From assembly GCF_000149955.1 (NCBI RefSeq), contig NC_030997.1:1844714-1908713 (forward strand): a stretch of 64,000 nucleotides of DNA. The letters are read 5' to 3'. Below the pieces are notes generated by a model, which worked only from the letters and a program-made list of their open reading frames with translations, was not told where the DNA came from and did not search any database. Each line of letters opens with the position of its first letter. The first letter of the stretch is position 1. Made by a program: the position numbers and the translations under genes. Origin of the DNA: Fusarium oxysporum f. sp. lycopersici 4287. Taxonomy: Eukaryota; Ascomycota; Sordariomycetes; Hypocreales; Nectriaceae. Shown here piece by piece: positions 12,278-22,158 of this stretch.

Positions 12278-12304
12278 GCGCGCTCCCCAATTAGGGAAGC
12301 GCGC
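12278..12304. other. Strong GC hairpin
   Basis: GCGCGCT pairs with AGCGCGC, continued by CCC/GGG with one bulged A, around a six-base loop CAATTA. It is followed by CTCTTT. It lies just right of repeat copy 1 and 264 bp after the LPMO stop. It may belong to the repeat or be a 3' processing structure; nothing decides. Confidence 0.5.
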
Positions 12305-12393
12305 TCTTTATGGCTTGAGCTTAGCTCGATTTATGGATCGTTTCGACACCATTTATCAGCTGTAGTCCAGTAATGGCGATCATGCATTTGAGG

Positions 12394-12519
12394 NNNNNNN
12401 NNNNNNNNNNNNNNNNNNNNNNNNNNNNNNNNNNNNNNNNNNNNNNNNNNNNNNNNNNNNNNNNNNNNNNNNNNNNNNNNNNNNNNNNNNNNNNNNNNNN
12501 NNNNNNNNNNNNNNNNNNN
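12394..12519. other. Assembly gap (126 N)
   Basis: Unknown bases only. The sequence directly right of it is promoter-like DNA for the NmrA-like fragment. Confidence 0.99.
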
Positions 12520-12629
12520 TTTCCCATAGGACATGTACCAGTCCCAGATAACTATCTACCCTTCAAAAATATTAGCACAACTATAAGCTCTCCTTTTTAT
12601 ACCCTCCTTTCAGAACCTCAATACTCAAC

Positions 12630-12778
12630 ATGGTTGTTGTTGCTGTAGCCGGAGGCACTGGCGGCATAGGCGGCGCCATCGTCGATACCCTGCGCCCAAA
12701 CCCTCACCATAAGATGATCATTCTAACTCGCAAGGCGAGATGTCCAGCGATAACTACAAACCAAGAAACAACCACGTA
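12630..12778 (+). pseudogene. Truncated NmrA/isoflavone-reductase-like N-terminus
   Basis: ATG at 12630 opens MVVVAVAGGTGGIGGAIVDT followed by LRPNPHHKMIILTRKA, a classic Rossmann N-terminus (GGTGGIGGAI) of NmrA-like or isoflavone-reductase-like NAD(P)-binding proteins. The frame stops at 12776-12778. At the point where a first intron would be expected the sequence is AAGGCGAGA, a GC-type or damaged donor. No further exon of such a protein is recognisable in the next 800 bp, so this appears to be the 5' end of a lost gene rather than a complete one. Confidence 0.6.
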
Positions 12779-13060
12779 GGAGAGATGAAACACTGACATG
12801 GTAAGGCGCGAGTACCTGAGAACAGCACCTGCGCTCTCTGCATGAGCCTTTCTCTATTCACTTAAAAGGCTAGCAGTGTTGACTCACTCTGAAGTAACCT
12901 TGACTGACCTTGACAGATTTTATCTATCAAAGAAAGAATCAACGACCGTACCAGCTTCGCATCACAATACCTCTAGACATCAATTAGTATCTGCATAATT
13001 GTAGTAACAAAAAGAACATCGCAACGGAAACAACATGTTCTTCTAGTCTCTCGTACCTAC
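12779..13060. other. Intergenic region
   Basis: No coding signal or repeat was recognised between the NmrA-like stub and the minus-strand orphan exon. Confidence 0.5.
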
Positions 13061-13243
13061 CTATGCAAACCACTTATTTATCGCGAATACCATCATCGCA
13101 ATAATAGGCGAGAAACACCACAGCATCACCCACGCTTTGGACCCAGTACTAACGGCTTTCATACCGTGTTGCTCGCACTCGAACTGGATCGTTTCGAGAA
13201 CGTCTGCATGATTCTCGACGGACTCTCTTGGAGCCGAGATACG
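13061..13243 (-). other. Orphan exon encoding a possible tail-anchored segment
   Basis: A minus-strand frame ends at TAG 13061-13063 and encodes ESVENHADVLETIQFECEQH, then a C-terminal hydrophobic span (WVMLWCFSPIIAMMVFAI) followed by NKWFA. The frame has no ATG and is closed upstream by TGA, so it would need a spliced 5' exon that I cannot identify. Its composition is coding-like, but it could be a relic. No family recognised. Confidence 0.3.
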
Positions 13244-13374
13244 GTCATGACATCAGTATACATCCTCCTTTACGCTACATCTTAACCTCAATTAAACCCC
13301 AATTGCCCTTTAATAGGCTCTCTTGATATTGTATTTTCATCTTGTGCTTGAGGTAGCATTATTGTAGCAACATT

Positions 13375-13460
13375 GTCCCTTTCCCTAGTAAGAGAGTCCC
13401 TAGTAAAACTATTCCTAGTATGATAAGTCCTAGCATAAAAGTCCATAGTAAGTTATAATA
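13375..13460 (+). repeat. Degenerate short tandem repeat (TCCTAGTA-like)
   Basis: Five imperfect copies of a 14-17 bp unit built on CCCTAGTAA / TCCTAGTAT / TCCTAGCAT / TCCATAGTAA follow each other. It sits in the 3' flank of the dehydratase gene. Confidence 0.6.
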
Positions 13461-13582
13461 AATCCAAACTCTTGATTTCTTCTGTAAAGGAATCCTCTAA
13501 AGTCTTATTGCCGTATTAATTCAAGAGACAAAATTAAATACTAAACCTCCGGAAGACTCGTAGGTGTCACAGCCTGCTCCTC

Positions 13583-14742
13583 TCATTGCTTGCTCATAGC
13601 CTGAGGAAAAGGCGTCAACACTGGTGAAATATCACCCCACCATTTATCACCATAGCGCTTGTACCAATTAATCGTCCTTCTCAAGCCCTCATCAAAGCTT
13701 GTCTTCTGTGTCCAACCCAGCATCTTGAGCTTGGTAGCATCGACAGCGTATCTTTGATCGTTGAAGGGACGGTCGTCAGTATATTTTACCCAGCGCTGAA
13801 ATTCGCTCGTGTCTTTGACATCGATACCCATCTCGGCGAGAATGATATGACAGAGTTGAAGATTGGAGATCTCGTCGCTGGAGCCAATGTTGTAGATTTG
13901 ACCGATTTCGCCTTTGTGAAGAATGGTATCAAAGGCGTTGGCGGCATCTCCTGCAAATAGGTACCGGCGAGTTGGACTACCGTCTCCATGGAGGATGACA
14001 GGTTGGCCGCGTTGAAGTAACGAGATGAACTTGGGGATGATTTCTGCAACCAAAATTAGAGCCAATGCAACGAAAGGATGACACGGCTACTTACTCTCAG
14101 GGTACTGATGCGGACCATAAACATTATTACTTCTCACAATAATAACAGGAAGTTTAAAGCTCTTCTGATACGAATTTACCAACATTTCCGCAGCAGCCTT
14201 ACTCGCGGCGTACGGATTCGTCGGCGACAGAATACTCGCCTCAGGAAGATCATCATTCCCATGCGCAACCTCTTCATAAACCTCATCCGTTGAAATGTGA
14301 ATAAACCGCTTGATGCCCACTATTTTCGCACTCTCAAGAAGAACGTGCGTGCCGTATACATTAGTCTCGGTGAAGCCGTATGAATTGCCGAAACTGAGAT
14401 CGACGTGCGATTGCGCAGCGAAATGGAAGATGGTGTCGATGTTATAGCGATTTAGGCAGTCTATGACTTCGCTAGGACTTGTGATATCGCCTTGATAGAA
14501 GGTGAAATCGGGTTTCTCGCGTAGAGCACGTGTATTGTTGAGGGAGGAGCAGTAATCTAGCTTATCGAATGAAATGACGTTGTAAGTACCGGGGTAGGTT
14601 AGAACGAGGCGTCGGACAAGCCATGAAGCACTGATACCTTGTTAGATTGTGACTGTCTTCTTCTAGTGATAACTTACATGAAGCCCTTCACCACCTGTGA
14701 TCATGATGTTCTTGACATCTTGCTGAGGTTCCGAATTTAGTG
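13583..14742 (-). CDS. UDP-glucose 4,6-dehydratase (RmlB/RHM-type), 5' exon in gap
   Basis: Short-chain dehydratase making UDP-4-keto-6-deoxyglucose from UDP-glucose, the first step to UDP-L-rhamnose; the fungal pathway is known from Magnaporthe and Botrytis. Minus-strand exons are about 14742-14678, 14630-14095 and 14043-13583. They show NIMITGGEG (NAD-binding glycine motif), FHFAAQSHVDLSF, HISTDEVYEEV with the catalytic T-D-E, NPYAASKAAAEML (YxxxK), VYGPHQYPEKIIPKFISLL across an intron, and the C-terminal RYLFAGDAANAF and DDRPFNDQRYAVD. The first exon carries one extra G in GAAGGGCTTC (14684-14686), which shifts the frame before the FIASW junction. An in-frame TAA precedes exon 14742, so the start codon exon must lie in the N gap 14774-15133. 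Confidence 0.88.
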
Positions 14743-14773
14743 CTGCCAGTTAGAATGGCGCGTGCTGGCAGAT

Positions 14774-15133
14774 NNNNNNNNNNNNNNNNNNNNNNNNNNN
14801 NNNNNNNNNNNNNNNNNNNNNNNNNNNNNNNNNNNNNNNNNNNNNNNNNNNNNNNNNNNNNNNNNNNNNNNNNNNNNNNNNNNNNNNNNNNNNNNNNNNN
14901 NNNNNNNNNNNNNNNNNNNNNNNNNNNNNNNNNNNNNNNNNNNNNNNNNNNNNNNNNNNNNNNNNNNNNNNNNNNNNNNNNNNNNNNNNNNNNNNNNNNN
15001 NNNNNNNNNNNNNNNNNNNNNNNNNNNNNNNNNNNNNNNNNNNNNNNNNNNNNNNNNNNNNNNNNNNNNNNNNNNNNNNNNNNNNNNNNNNNNNNNNNNN
15101 NNNNNNNNNNNNNNNNNNNNNNNNNNNNNNNNN
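14774..15133. other. Assembly gap (360 N) inside the divergent promoter
   Basis: Unknown bases. It hides the first exon of the dehydratase and most of the shared 5' region with the epimerase/reductase gene. Confidence 0.99.
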
Positions 15134-15341
15134 TTCTGAATCTCTGCGCCTCCGTGATATTGTTAGCGGTATGATCGAGTTAGAGACGGATTATTATACG
15201 AGAGAACTATCCGTTATTCAACCCATCGTGTACCGTCTCAACACCAACCTGCACTCTTAAGTCCCCAGTTCACCACTGTCCTTCATTCTACATTCTGGAA
15301 CTTCAACAACTTCTATCACCCTATAGAACACATTCGTCAAA

Positions 15342-16394
15342 ATGTCTGGAATCAGGACAAACCGCACAAATGGCACAAGCGGCTTGCACATTCGTGTACC
15401 CAACCGCTTCCTCATCTGGGGCGGTCACGGCTGGATCGCCGGCCTTCTCAAAGACCTCCTCCACCACCAAGGCAAAGAAGTCTACACCACAACAATCCGC
15501 ATGGAAGATCGTGACGACGTTGCCAAAGCACTTGAAGTCTTGAAGCCAACGCACGTTCTTGACGCTGCGGGCTGTATAGGACGACCTAACGTCGATTGGT
15601 GCGAGGATAACAAGGCGCAGACCGTGCGCTCTAATGTTGTCGGTACTTTGACGCTTGCAGATGAGTGTGATAAGCGAGGTATTCATTGCACTGTTTTTGC
15701 GACTGGGTATATCTATCAGTATGATGAGGAGCATCCTATTGGGGGGCCTGGATTCAAGGAGACTGATGCTCCGAACTTTGATGGGAGCTTTTATTCTATG
15801 ACCAAGGCCCATGTTGAACCTGTGAGTGTTTCTGATCCTGGTGATATACATGTCTGATACGAGTACATATAGATCTTGGCTAGCTTTAAGAATGTCTTGA
15901 TCCTCCGCCTTCGCATGCCAGTAAGCGACGATCTCAACCACCGAAACTTCGTCACCAAGATTTCCGAGTACGAATTCGTCGTCGACATACCCAATAGCAA
16001 CACCATTCTTCACAACCTCCTCCCAGCATCGATAATCCTCGCTGAGAACAAAGATGCCGGGGTTTACGACTTTACCAATCCTGGGGCTATCTCACATAAT
16101 GAGGTGCTTGGCTTGTTCAAGGAGATTGTAAGACCCGGGTTCACATGGAAGAACTTTAGTATTGAGGATCAGGCTAGGGTGATCAAGGCTGGACGAAGTA
16201 ATTGTCAGTTGGATACTGCTATGTTGGTGAAAAAGATGATGGGGTATGGGCATGAGATTCCGGAGGTTCATGAGGCTTACAGGCAGTGTTTTGAGAGGAT
16301 GAAGGCTGCGGGGATCCAGTGGTTATTAATACTGGTCAATAGTCTCATTTTTCTTCAGTCTGTTTGTCAACGTCCGTCGCTCGATAGATCTTAA
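15342..16394 (+). CDS. UDP-4-keto-6-deoxyglucose 3,5-epimerase / 4-reductase (UER/NRS-ER type)
   Basis: Bifunctional enzyme converting UDP-4-keto-6-deoxyglucose to UDP-L-rhamnose with NADPH. Exons 15342-15821 and 15873-16394 give about 333 residues. Seen are the Rossmann motif FLIWGGHGWIAGLLKDLL, DAAGCIGRPNVDWCEDNK, FATGYIYQYDEEHP, GPGFKETDAPNF, YSMTKAHVE (YxxxK), and after the intron ILRLRMPVSDD and YDFTNPGAISHNEVL. These match plant NRS/ER and the RHM C-terminal domain. It is divergent from the 4,6-dehydratase across a short, partly gapped promoter. The last ~20 residues are not conserved-looking, so a final intron or altered 3' end is possible. Confidence 0.9.
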
Positions 16395-16600
16395 TTTAAT
16401 TATGGTTACCTCGATTTTCGCACTCTCTCGAAGCTATTCACTTCTGGTCGTTCAAATCCTTTCAAATCTCACAACTAGGTTGCATTCAAGGCTATGTACC
16501 AAGTATCACACTTTATCACTTTACACTGCTACTCGTTTTAAAACTCCTTTCTTCATCAGGATTACCAATCCTCCGCACAATCCCCTGGTACGAACGGTGC

Positions 16601-17104
16601 TCAATCCATCTCCAGGACCATCTTGGCCTCAGGACAATAAGAGTAAATATGCTCCCGCCTCACTTTCGTCCCCCATATACTCCCATGCATCCATCCCGTT
16701 CCACCAATATGATACCCCATAGGCTCATAAGACCCATCGCGCCAATCATCTATACCTTTCACCCACTGCCCCGGACTTCCAGGCAGCTCCATCTGCTTCA
16801 TCATGTTCACATGCTCGCACTCTTCTTTATCATAGTCGCCTTCGCATCTCGGCTCGGGTACTACCTCCCCAGGCCCGCCGTTCATTGCCCCTGAAAAGAG
16901 CTGGGACACAGAGCCATTTGCGACTTGACCATCAATGTGGTGACCAAGACGCGTTGAGAGCCAGACATCCTCGGGATCGCTGTCGTTGGCGCGCTGTTGG
17001 TTCTGCAGGATGCTGATGATACTGCTTACCCGACGGATCGATAGTCCTCCATTGCCACCGTAGCGTCCTCTTGTATCCCAAGGTGCCCCGGCATAGCGTT
17101 GTTG
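16601..17104 (-). pseudogene. 3' half of a DUF5672-family protein (probable glycosyltransferase)
   Basis: The minus-strand frame from ~17104 to the TGA at 16601-16603 encodes RYAGAPWDTRGRYGGNGGLS, then IRRVSSIISIL, DPEDVWLSTRLG and YEPMGYHIGG. The GAPW..., GGNGGLSLR and ED(V/F)W motifs are those of the DUF5672 family, usually regarded as glycosyltransferase-like. Roughly 165 residues are present, about the C-terminal half. Upstream of ~17100 the minus-strand frame gives no more family sequence and the DNA instead fits the end of a plus-strand transporter. No start codon or promoter remains. It lies 207 bp from the UDP-rhamnose synthase gene, so a role as rhamnosyltransferase before truncation is an inference. 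Confidence 0.7.
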
Positions 17105-17303
17105 CTCACGGTAAGACTTGCATTATCGTTGCTATCGGCTGGTACATTTCTGGAAGAGATGTTGTTGATAAGTGTATCATCGGCCTCATGGTGGCTTTGC
17201 TTGGAATAATCCTGTGAGTGACTGATGATAAGTGCTTTGTACTTGTTGACTAATCTTTTGTAGGTACTCGGCTGCTATTTTGAGACAGGGCCATAGAGCA
17301 TAA
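17101..17303 (+). pseudogene. 3' end of a nucleotide-sugar / triose-phosphate transporter-like gene
   Basis: Plus-strand exons ~17107-17213 and 17264-17303, separated by a clean intron (GTGAGT, branch TTGACTAAT, TTTTGTAG), encode HGKTCIIVAIGWYISGRD, VVDKCIIGLMVALLGIIL and YSAAILRQGHRA before TAA. The order (H-x-K-T, hydrophobic helix, short loop, ALLGIILYS) fits the last two helices of DMT-superfamily TPT/nucleotide-sugar transporters (family pattern LGHxKT...G(M/I)xLYS). All earlier helices are absent because the DNA to the left is the minus-strand DUF5672 gene. Family assignment rests on a short segment and is tentative. Confidence 0.5.
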
Positions 17304-18563
17304 AATTAGACCAATGTAAAATTAGAAATAGAACGCAGAACATATAGATATACTTGTGATACTGTACAAATATTCTTTAAAGTATCACATGCATCCAACT
17401 CGCGCAGGTTCATATCAGTGAGATGCTGCATGCTTGCGGGTGAAAAGAGTGGGAGTTGATTGAGATGCACACTGGAGGGGAATGGTAAATTATTCCACTT
17501 TTGGAGGGGCTCGGGGCATTGATTTACGGAGCTTGGGGCCATTGGCCCTGCGTCCAGATTATGTTAGAATGGGGACTCAGAGACAGTGGCAGGACCCTAA
17601 ACTCGGCTGTGGACAGTGTAGATGGTCAATATCGCGAATGATAAATAAATAAACAATGTACACTGCGCAAGTCTATGAGATTAAGGTTTCATCATCAGCG
17701 TATTGCTTAATATTATCAATGCGTCTAACGGCTGCTTGATTTACGAGACTCTGTCCAAGTTGATGCATGCTGTTGCTTGTGAGTGGCTGCATGTTTGAGC
17801 GGGTCGGGTTGATGATCCGCTAAGCGTAGTGTTAGAACATTACCCTATATGGAATCTAAAAGTAAAGTAATCTCAGATCTTATACATGCATTGTCTACAA
17901 GACAGGTTAAAGAGTCGGGAGCTTCAACAAGGCCACGATATCGAATTATCTTAGGCGTAGACAGATTGATATTTAGCCAAGGACGTCTGCAAAAAATAGT
18001 ATTATTAAGATATTGACACAAATATCCGGTTGCAACGTATGACCAGGCATTCACCATTTCATGAGACCAAGACAACAATCCAGAGCGACCGGCGCTCTGT
18101 TACAATCATGCTCAATTACGCGTGAAGTTAGAATGCATCCATAAGAAACGGAAGTTTCAGGGGTTCTGTACGATGTATATATTGACTTTCAGCAACATGA
18201 TGAAAAAAGAAAAATGAAACAAAGCAAATCGAAATAAAAGTTAGAGAATATGCAGCTCTCGTAGCCATGTTCGCCATCCTAAAACATATAAACATCCTTC
18301 TTTGTACGCCTGTTCAGAAACTGCACGCGTCAGCTCCTCTAAAGCAACTCACCGGCATTCCCACAACTCCTTCCATATACTCGCCATGATCAACAACTCT
18401 TTATATATTCCTTCTGCTAAGCTTTTATACAGGACTAAGAGTACACTTTCAGCAAGAATCTTCTGTCTAGCCTCAGTATACTTGTCATTTCTTCCCATTA
18501 CTGGTCTGCTTTTCTCACCTTTCGCATCGCTGCCTCTCGTGCCATCTCCAACAGACTATCGCG
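17304..18563. other. Intergenic region
   Basis: Two minus frames (17306-17542 and 17845-18078) have no support beyond being open. The rest is AT-leaning DNA without recognised features. The 3' flank of the coiled-coil gene lies at the right. Confidence 0.5.
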
Positions 18564-19148
18564 CTAAGTCAATCCCTCGCCTTCCTCGCTGTCATTTATC
18601 TGCGCGTCTTGTCTCAAGAGTCCTGGAACAGTCTCTCGACCATTTTGCGGACGTCTTCGATCTGAAGTTAGGGGACTTTGGATCTGAGACACTTGCATAC
18701 GTGGGACTAGAGCACCGTGCCGGGCAAGACTGGGTCTTTTGGCCTGAAGCTGACCTCTTTCAGAGTCACTTGACTCCTCAAGTTCAAGAGCCTTCTTGTC
18801 CTTCTTGTCCATCTCAACATCAATGTCTTGCTCCGATGCCAATAGCACCTTGGCCCTCATAGTCTCTCAAGTCCTGTCGTTCTTGACGCAAGGCCCTGTC
18901 CAAGGTCTCTGACATCAGAGCATTGTACTTTTCGATAAGGGTATCCTTCTCTGCGAGTATCTTCATCAACCCCTCACGATCAGCTGTCATCTCTGCAATC
19001 CGAGCTTCCAGCTTCTGACCATGGCCTTGACTCTCTGCAAGACTCCCCTCAGGGCCTCGCATTTCGCTTCGAGAGTGAGGCATTGGACAATTCCTTGGCG
19101 TATAAGCTCGGAATTCTTCTTTGCATTTCTCTTATCGAGATCTGCCAT
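18564..19148 (-). CDS. Hypothetical coiled-coil protein, frame shifts twice
   Basis: ATG at 19148 opens MADLDKRNAKKNSELIRQGI followed by a heptad-rich region. Reading continues first in that frame to CLTLEAKCEALRG, then one base over through SLAESQGHGQKLEARIAEMT, DREGLMKILAEKDTLIEKYN and RALRQERQDLRDYEGQ, and then in the original frame through VLLASEQDIDVEMDKKDKKA and a Ser/Arg-rich tail to TAG 18564-18566. The two changes fall at a G4 run (~19044-19050) and at CCAAGGTG (~18842-18850) and compensate one another. The result would be ~195 residues: a long coiled coil, then an acidic/charged tail. No family recognised. As written, the product from 19148 would end after 53 codons. Confidence 0.55.
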
Positions 19149-19867
19149 TTTGGGCCTCGTGCTATCTTTAGTAATGTTCGTGTGGGTGAAGTGTTAGTCC
19201 TTGTTTTCAATTGTTTATGTTGGGTTGAGCTTTTGATTTGATGTCAGAAGCCTTCTTACCATTAGAGAGTGTTGTCGTTTGGATTGACAAATTTTCGTCG
19301 GGCTTATATGAAGCTGTCTAGAAGAGTCAGCATTTATACTTAGAATCTGCAAATCGGCCTTTTATGAAATGGCCAATATCCTGCACCTGATATTCGTATA
19401 CGATTTTGGACCAGCTGTCCTATCTGTGTTCACAAACCTCGATGTTTGATCATTTAGTATTCCGCGAGGGGATTGGCGTGTTCTGTGTTCTAAGCTGACT
19501 ATGGCCTTGATGAAGCATTCCTCTTGGTAACTTACTGTTCTATATGGGCTTGTTCATCGTGTGTTCATTTTCGCAGGCAGTCGTTTAATACAAAACAGAT
19601 ATAGACACTGTATAGTGTTCTGCGAGTACAGTTACTTTGGGCCCAAATGTAAGTAATGATAAACAAGATAATATATCATCTTCTGTTTTGTTTGTTAATA
19701 GGGACTGAGAAGGCAGTGGTTGAAATACAGGCTCAGCATAGGTCCAGGTGTAGTCTCCACATCTGTAGAGGACGTTCAGTCAATGACCTTTGATTGGATA
19801 ACAAAGAGGCGTGAGCGTTCAATTGGACGTAAAATGGATCAAATGTTCATATTCTATCTCTGCTCAA
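19149..19867. other. Intergenic region
   Basis: Promoter side of the coiled-coil gene, with C/T-rich leader on the minus strand. No further gene is supported. A 60-codon plus frame at 19720-19902 overlaps the 3' end of the next candidate and is not convincing. Confidence 0.45.
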
Positions 19868-20511
19868 CTAGGAAAACCTGCTCCGGGACTCTTCAACCTT
19901 AAACGCAGAGCCTGCTCCAACGACTGGAAACTTGCCCATTAAAATAATGCTGCTATGGTCTATGATGATTATGATGGATGTAAGCAGGTAGGTCCAAATA
20001 CGTGCTAAACATACTGAAAATTGTAAAGACGTGATTCTCGCTTAGTTCGCGTTTTGCACCGAATGGCTTTCGTTTTTCAGGATCATCGAGGAGATGGGAT
20101 GGAGTATCGAACGTGGCAACAGCGAAGAGACCACGGTCAGAAGCGCATTGCCGCTTAAGGGTGATGTTGGGATTGATAAGGGCTAGACAACCAGGTACGC
20201 ATTCCTTGATTGACGACCATGTTCTCAAGCGGTTGTCGGCGGACCGTAAACAGTGGAGTGTACGTCGCATTCCTCTCTTCTTTAATGTTGGAGACGCAAT
20301 GTGCCAATGAGTAAATTATAACCCAGTCTGGGTAGCGACTGCTCTTGGGTGGTTCGTGCCAAGCGCCCTCTATAGGTTCTGGATGCGGTGGAAATTTCAT
20401 TGGTCGGATCGACGGTGAAGGTGTCTCTAAACGTGGTGCAAAGAATCTATTGAGTATCGCGGCAGGGGCCAGCGTCCGGGGCGAGTGGCTGGTCAGTTCG
20501 CTGTCTGACAT
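19868..20511 (-). CDS. Candidate multi-exon hypothetical gene (model incomplete)
   Basis: ATG at 20511 starts MSDSELTSHSPRTLAPAAIL, a proline-rich N-terminus, and continues through PDWVIIYSLAHCVSNIKEER. A second minus frame carries CLALINPNITLKRQCASDRG and FDTPSHLLDDPEKRKPF. From there a good intron (GTGCAA donor, branch CGAACTAAGC, TTTTCAG at about 20020) leads in frame to VCLARIWTYLLTSIIIIID, a hydrophobic span, then KFPVVGAGSAFKVEESRSRF and TAG at 19868-19870. The first junction, near 20250-20210, is not resolved: either an intron with a poor donor or a frameshift. No family recognised. Coding-like composition is the main support. Confidence 0.35.
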
Positions 20512-22005
20512 TTTAGTGGCTGGGAATCGGTGGCGTTGCCGATGGACTTACAACTTCTGGCCCAAGGCTCTCTTTCTCGTCAGCTTTCATCGTTGGGATA
20601 GCAAAGGCGACCTAGGACCAGTGAAGTCCTGTTCTGGACAGGGATACATAGCGGAGGTGCGAGATATCAACACGACAATGAGCTTTCTTCTACCAACACC
20701 CAACATCAAAAGCGCTCGCACAAACCCGCTGCCATTGCCGCCAAGACTGGCGGGTGCAAGTGGCGTTCAGCAGCTGAGTATGGTAGCGCCGGTCACTTCG
20801 CTTAGCTTTGCGAACAGTGCCAGTCCCTGCCACCCCTCCTTTTTGAACAGTTATACATTGGAGTGACAAGTACTGAATAGGGTCACCATGTGTTACAAAG
20901 TACATCTATGTACAGCCGTGAATAAGCCACTTTCGCTTTGGTCCAGGTCACAACAACTTATCCCCGTGTAGAATGAACCCCTGAACCTGGCCTCTTTTGA
21001 CTATGCCACACTTTCAGCACTGGGGCCACTATTCCCTTTTGGCTTATCAACCCAGTCGTCGGATCGATACCTGATAGACGGGTAAGGTGAGTTCTCTGAC
21101 AACATGAAGAGGCGTTCCAAGGTATTGTTCTGGTAATGCAACCGCGAAGATGACAAAGGGGGGCAATGAAATATCTCACTCTACCGAAGAAGTCACTTTA
21201 CTCTCTTTGACAATCTAGAGCAAGAAAACACAAGAAGTTCCGCGAGTCTATCTGCAAACCTGCAACTAGTGAAATGGCCTGGATCTCTCTGACGGAATAG
21301 ATTTCCCCACACTTGACCTCTGCTTTTCCCATTTACCCGGCTGTCAGGGTGGATATATTGACCCCGATCGCACTCGCAAGGTCCCCCGCTCTATTTGCCG
21401 TGTTTCATGGGCTATCCACGCCAGGGAGTCCATCCCGCAAGGCTCACCCCCACCCACGGTGCGTGATCGACCCACCAACGTCTGACCTTGCCAAACCATC
21501 TTATTAGAAGAAGTACATAGCGCGCGCGGCAGAGCCACAGGGGTAGAGCAACCGTCCCAAGTAACATAGGCGAAGAGAAATAAAGCTAGTGGGTTCACGT
21601 CTGCTGAGCTGCTCAGCTTACGGGCGTAGTGTCCTCTCCTCGCACTCGCCAATTAGCTAACATGCAATCGTACTCAATTGTCTGGGTGGTAGATTTGTCA
21701 TCAATATAGAGCACCTAGATCCTATTGGATATGCTACAGCAGCAATGTGAAGTGGCTTGGCCACGATGATATATCACTTTCCTACAGGCGGACGGCTTAG
21801 CCCAAAGACGAAAGAAGAGGAAATAACACAAGTGATCATCTCTCTCGCTTAATTTGTCTGTTGAAGGGTTTTCCCAAGCTGCCTCCTGTCAATGCTTTCT
21901 CGTCTTCTCTTCATCCTTTCATTCTCGCTTCTGGTCCGGCTTTGAGGGCAAGTGAGGAAATAGCCTCCTTATAACAGGATCTCTGCCACGCTTAACTCAT
22001 CCATC
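20512..22005. other. Intergenic region
   Basis: Open frames on both strands (for example minus 20690-20905 and 21344-21652) show no motif and overlap one another, so none is called. No repeat recognised. Confidence 0.45.
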
Positions 22006-22158
22006 ATGTCAGACTCGGACATCGAGATGCCTTCATACCCTGAAACTCCATCACTCGTTACCCAACCCAGCCCAGACTCCCCCAAAACACCAGCTGAATC
22101 TGACAACGATACTCCCTCTACCATCTCAAGAGTAGGGAATACCTACCCTTTACTTTAA
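22006..22158 (+). CDS. Small Ser/Pro/Asp-rich ORF, possible first exon
   Basis: ATG at 22006 in a good context (ATCATGT) encodes 50 residues, MSDSDIEMPSYPETPSLVTQ and so on, with repeated S-P and T-P pairs. The end, RVGNTYPLL, follows a possible donor AGA|GTAGGG, so this may be the first exon of a longer gene whose next exon I could not find. Acidic, low-complexity, no domain. Confidence 0.35.
   Translation: MSDSDIEMPSYPETPSLVTQPSPDSPKTPAESDNDTPSTISRVGNTYPLL

Noticed and set aside
18302..18862. Long plus-strand frame of 186 codons
   Set aside because: It starts at TTG and lies opposite the coiled-coil gene; its composition is that of an antisense shadow.
20345..20866. Plus-strand frame of 173 codons
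   Set aside because: Starts at TTG, has no motif, and is partly antisense to the minus-strand candidate beginning at 20511.
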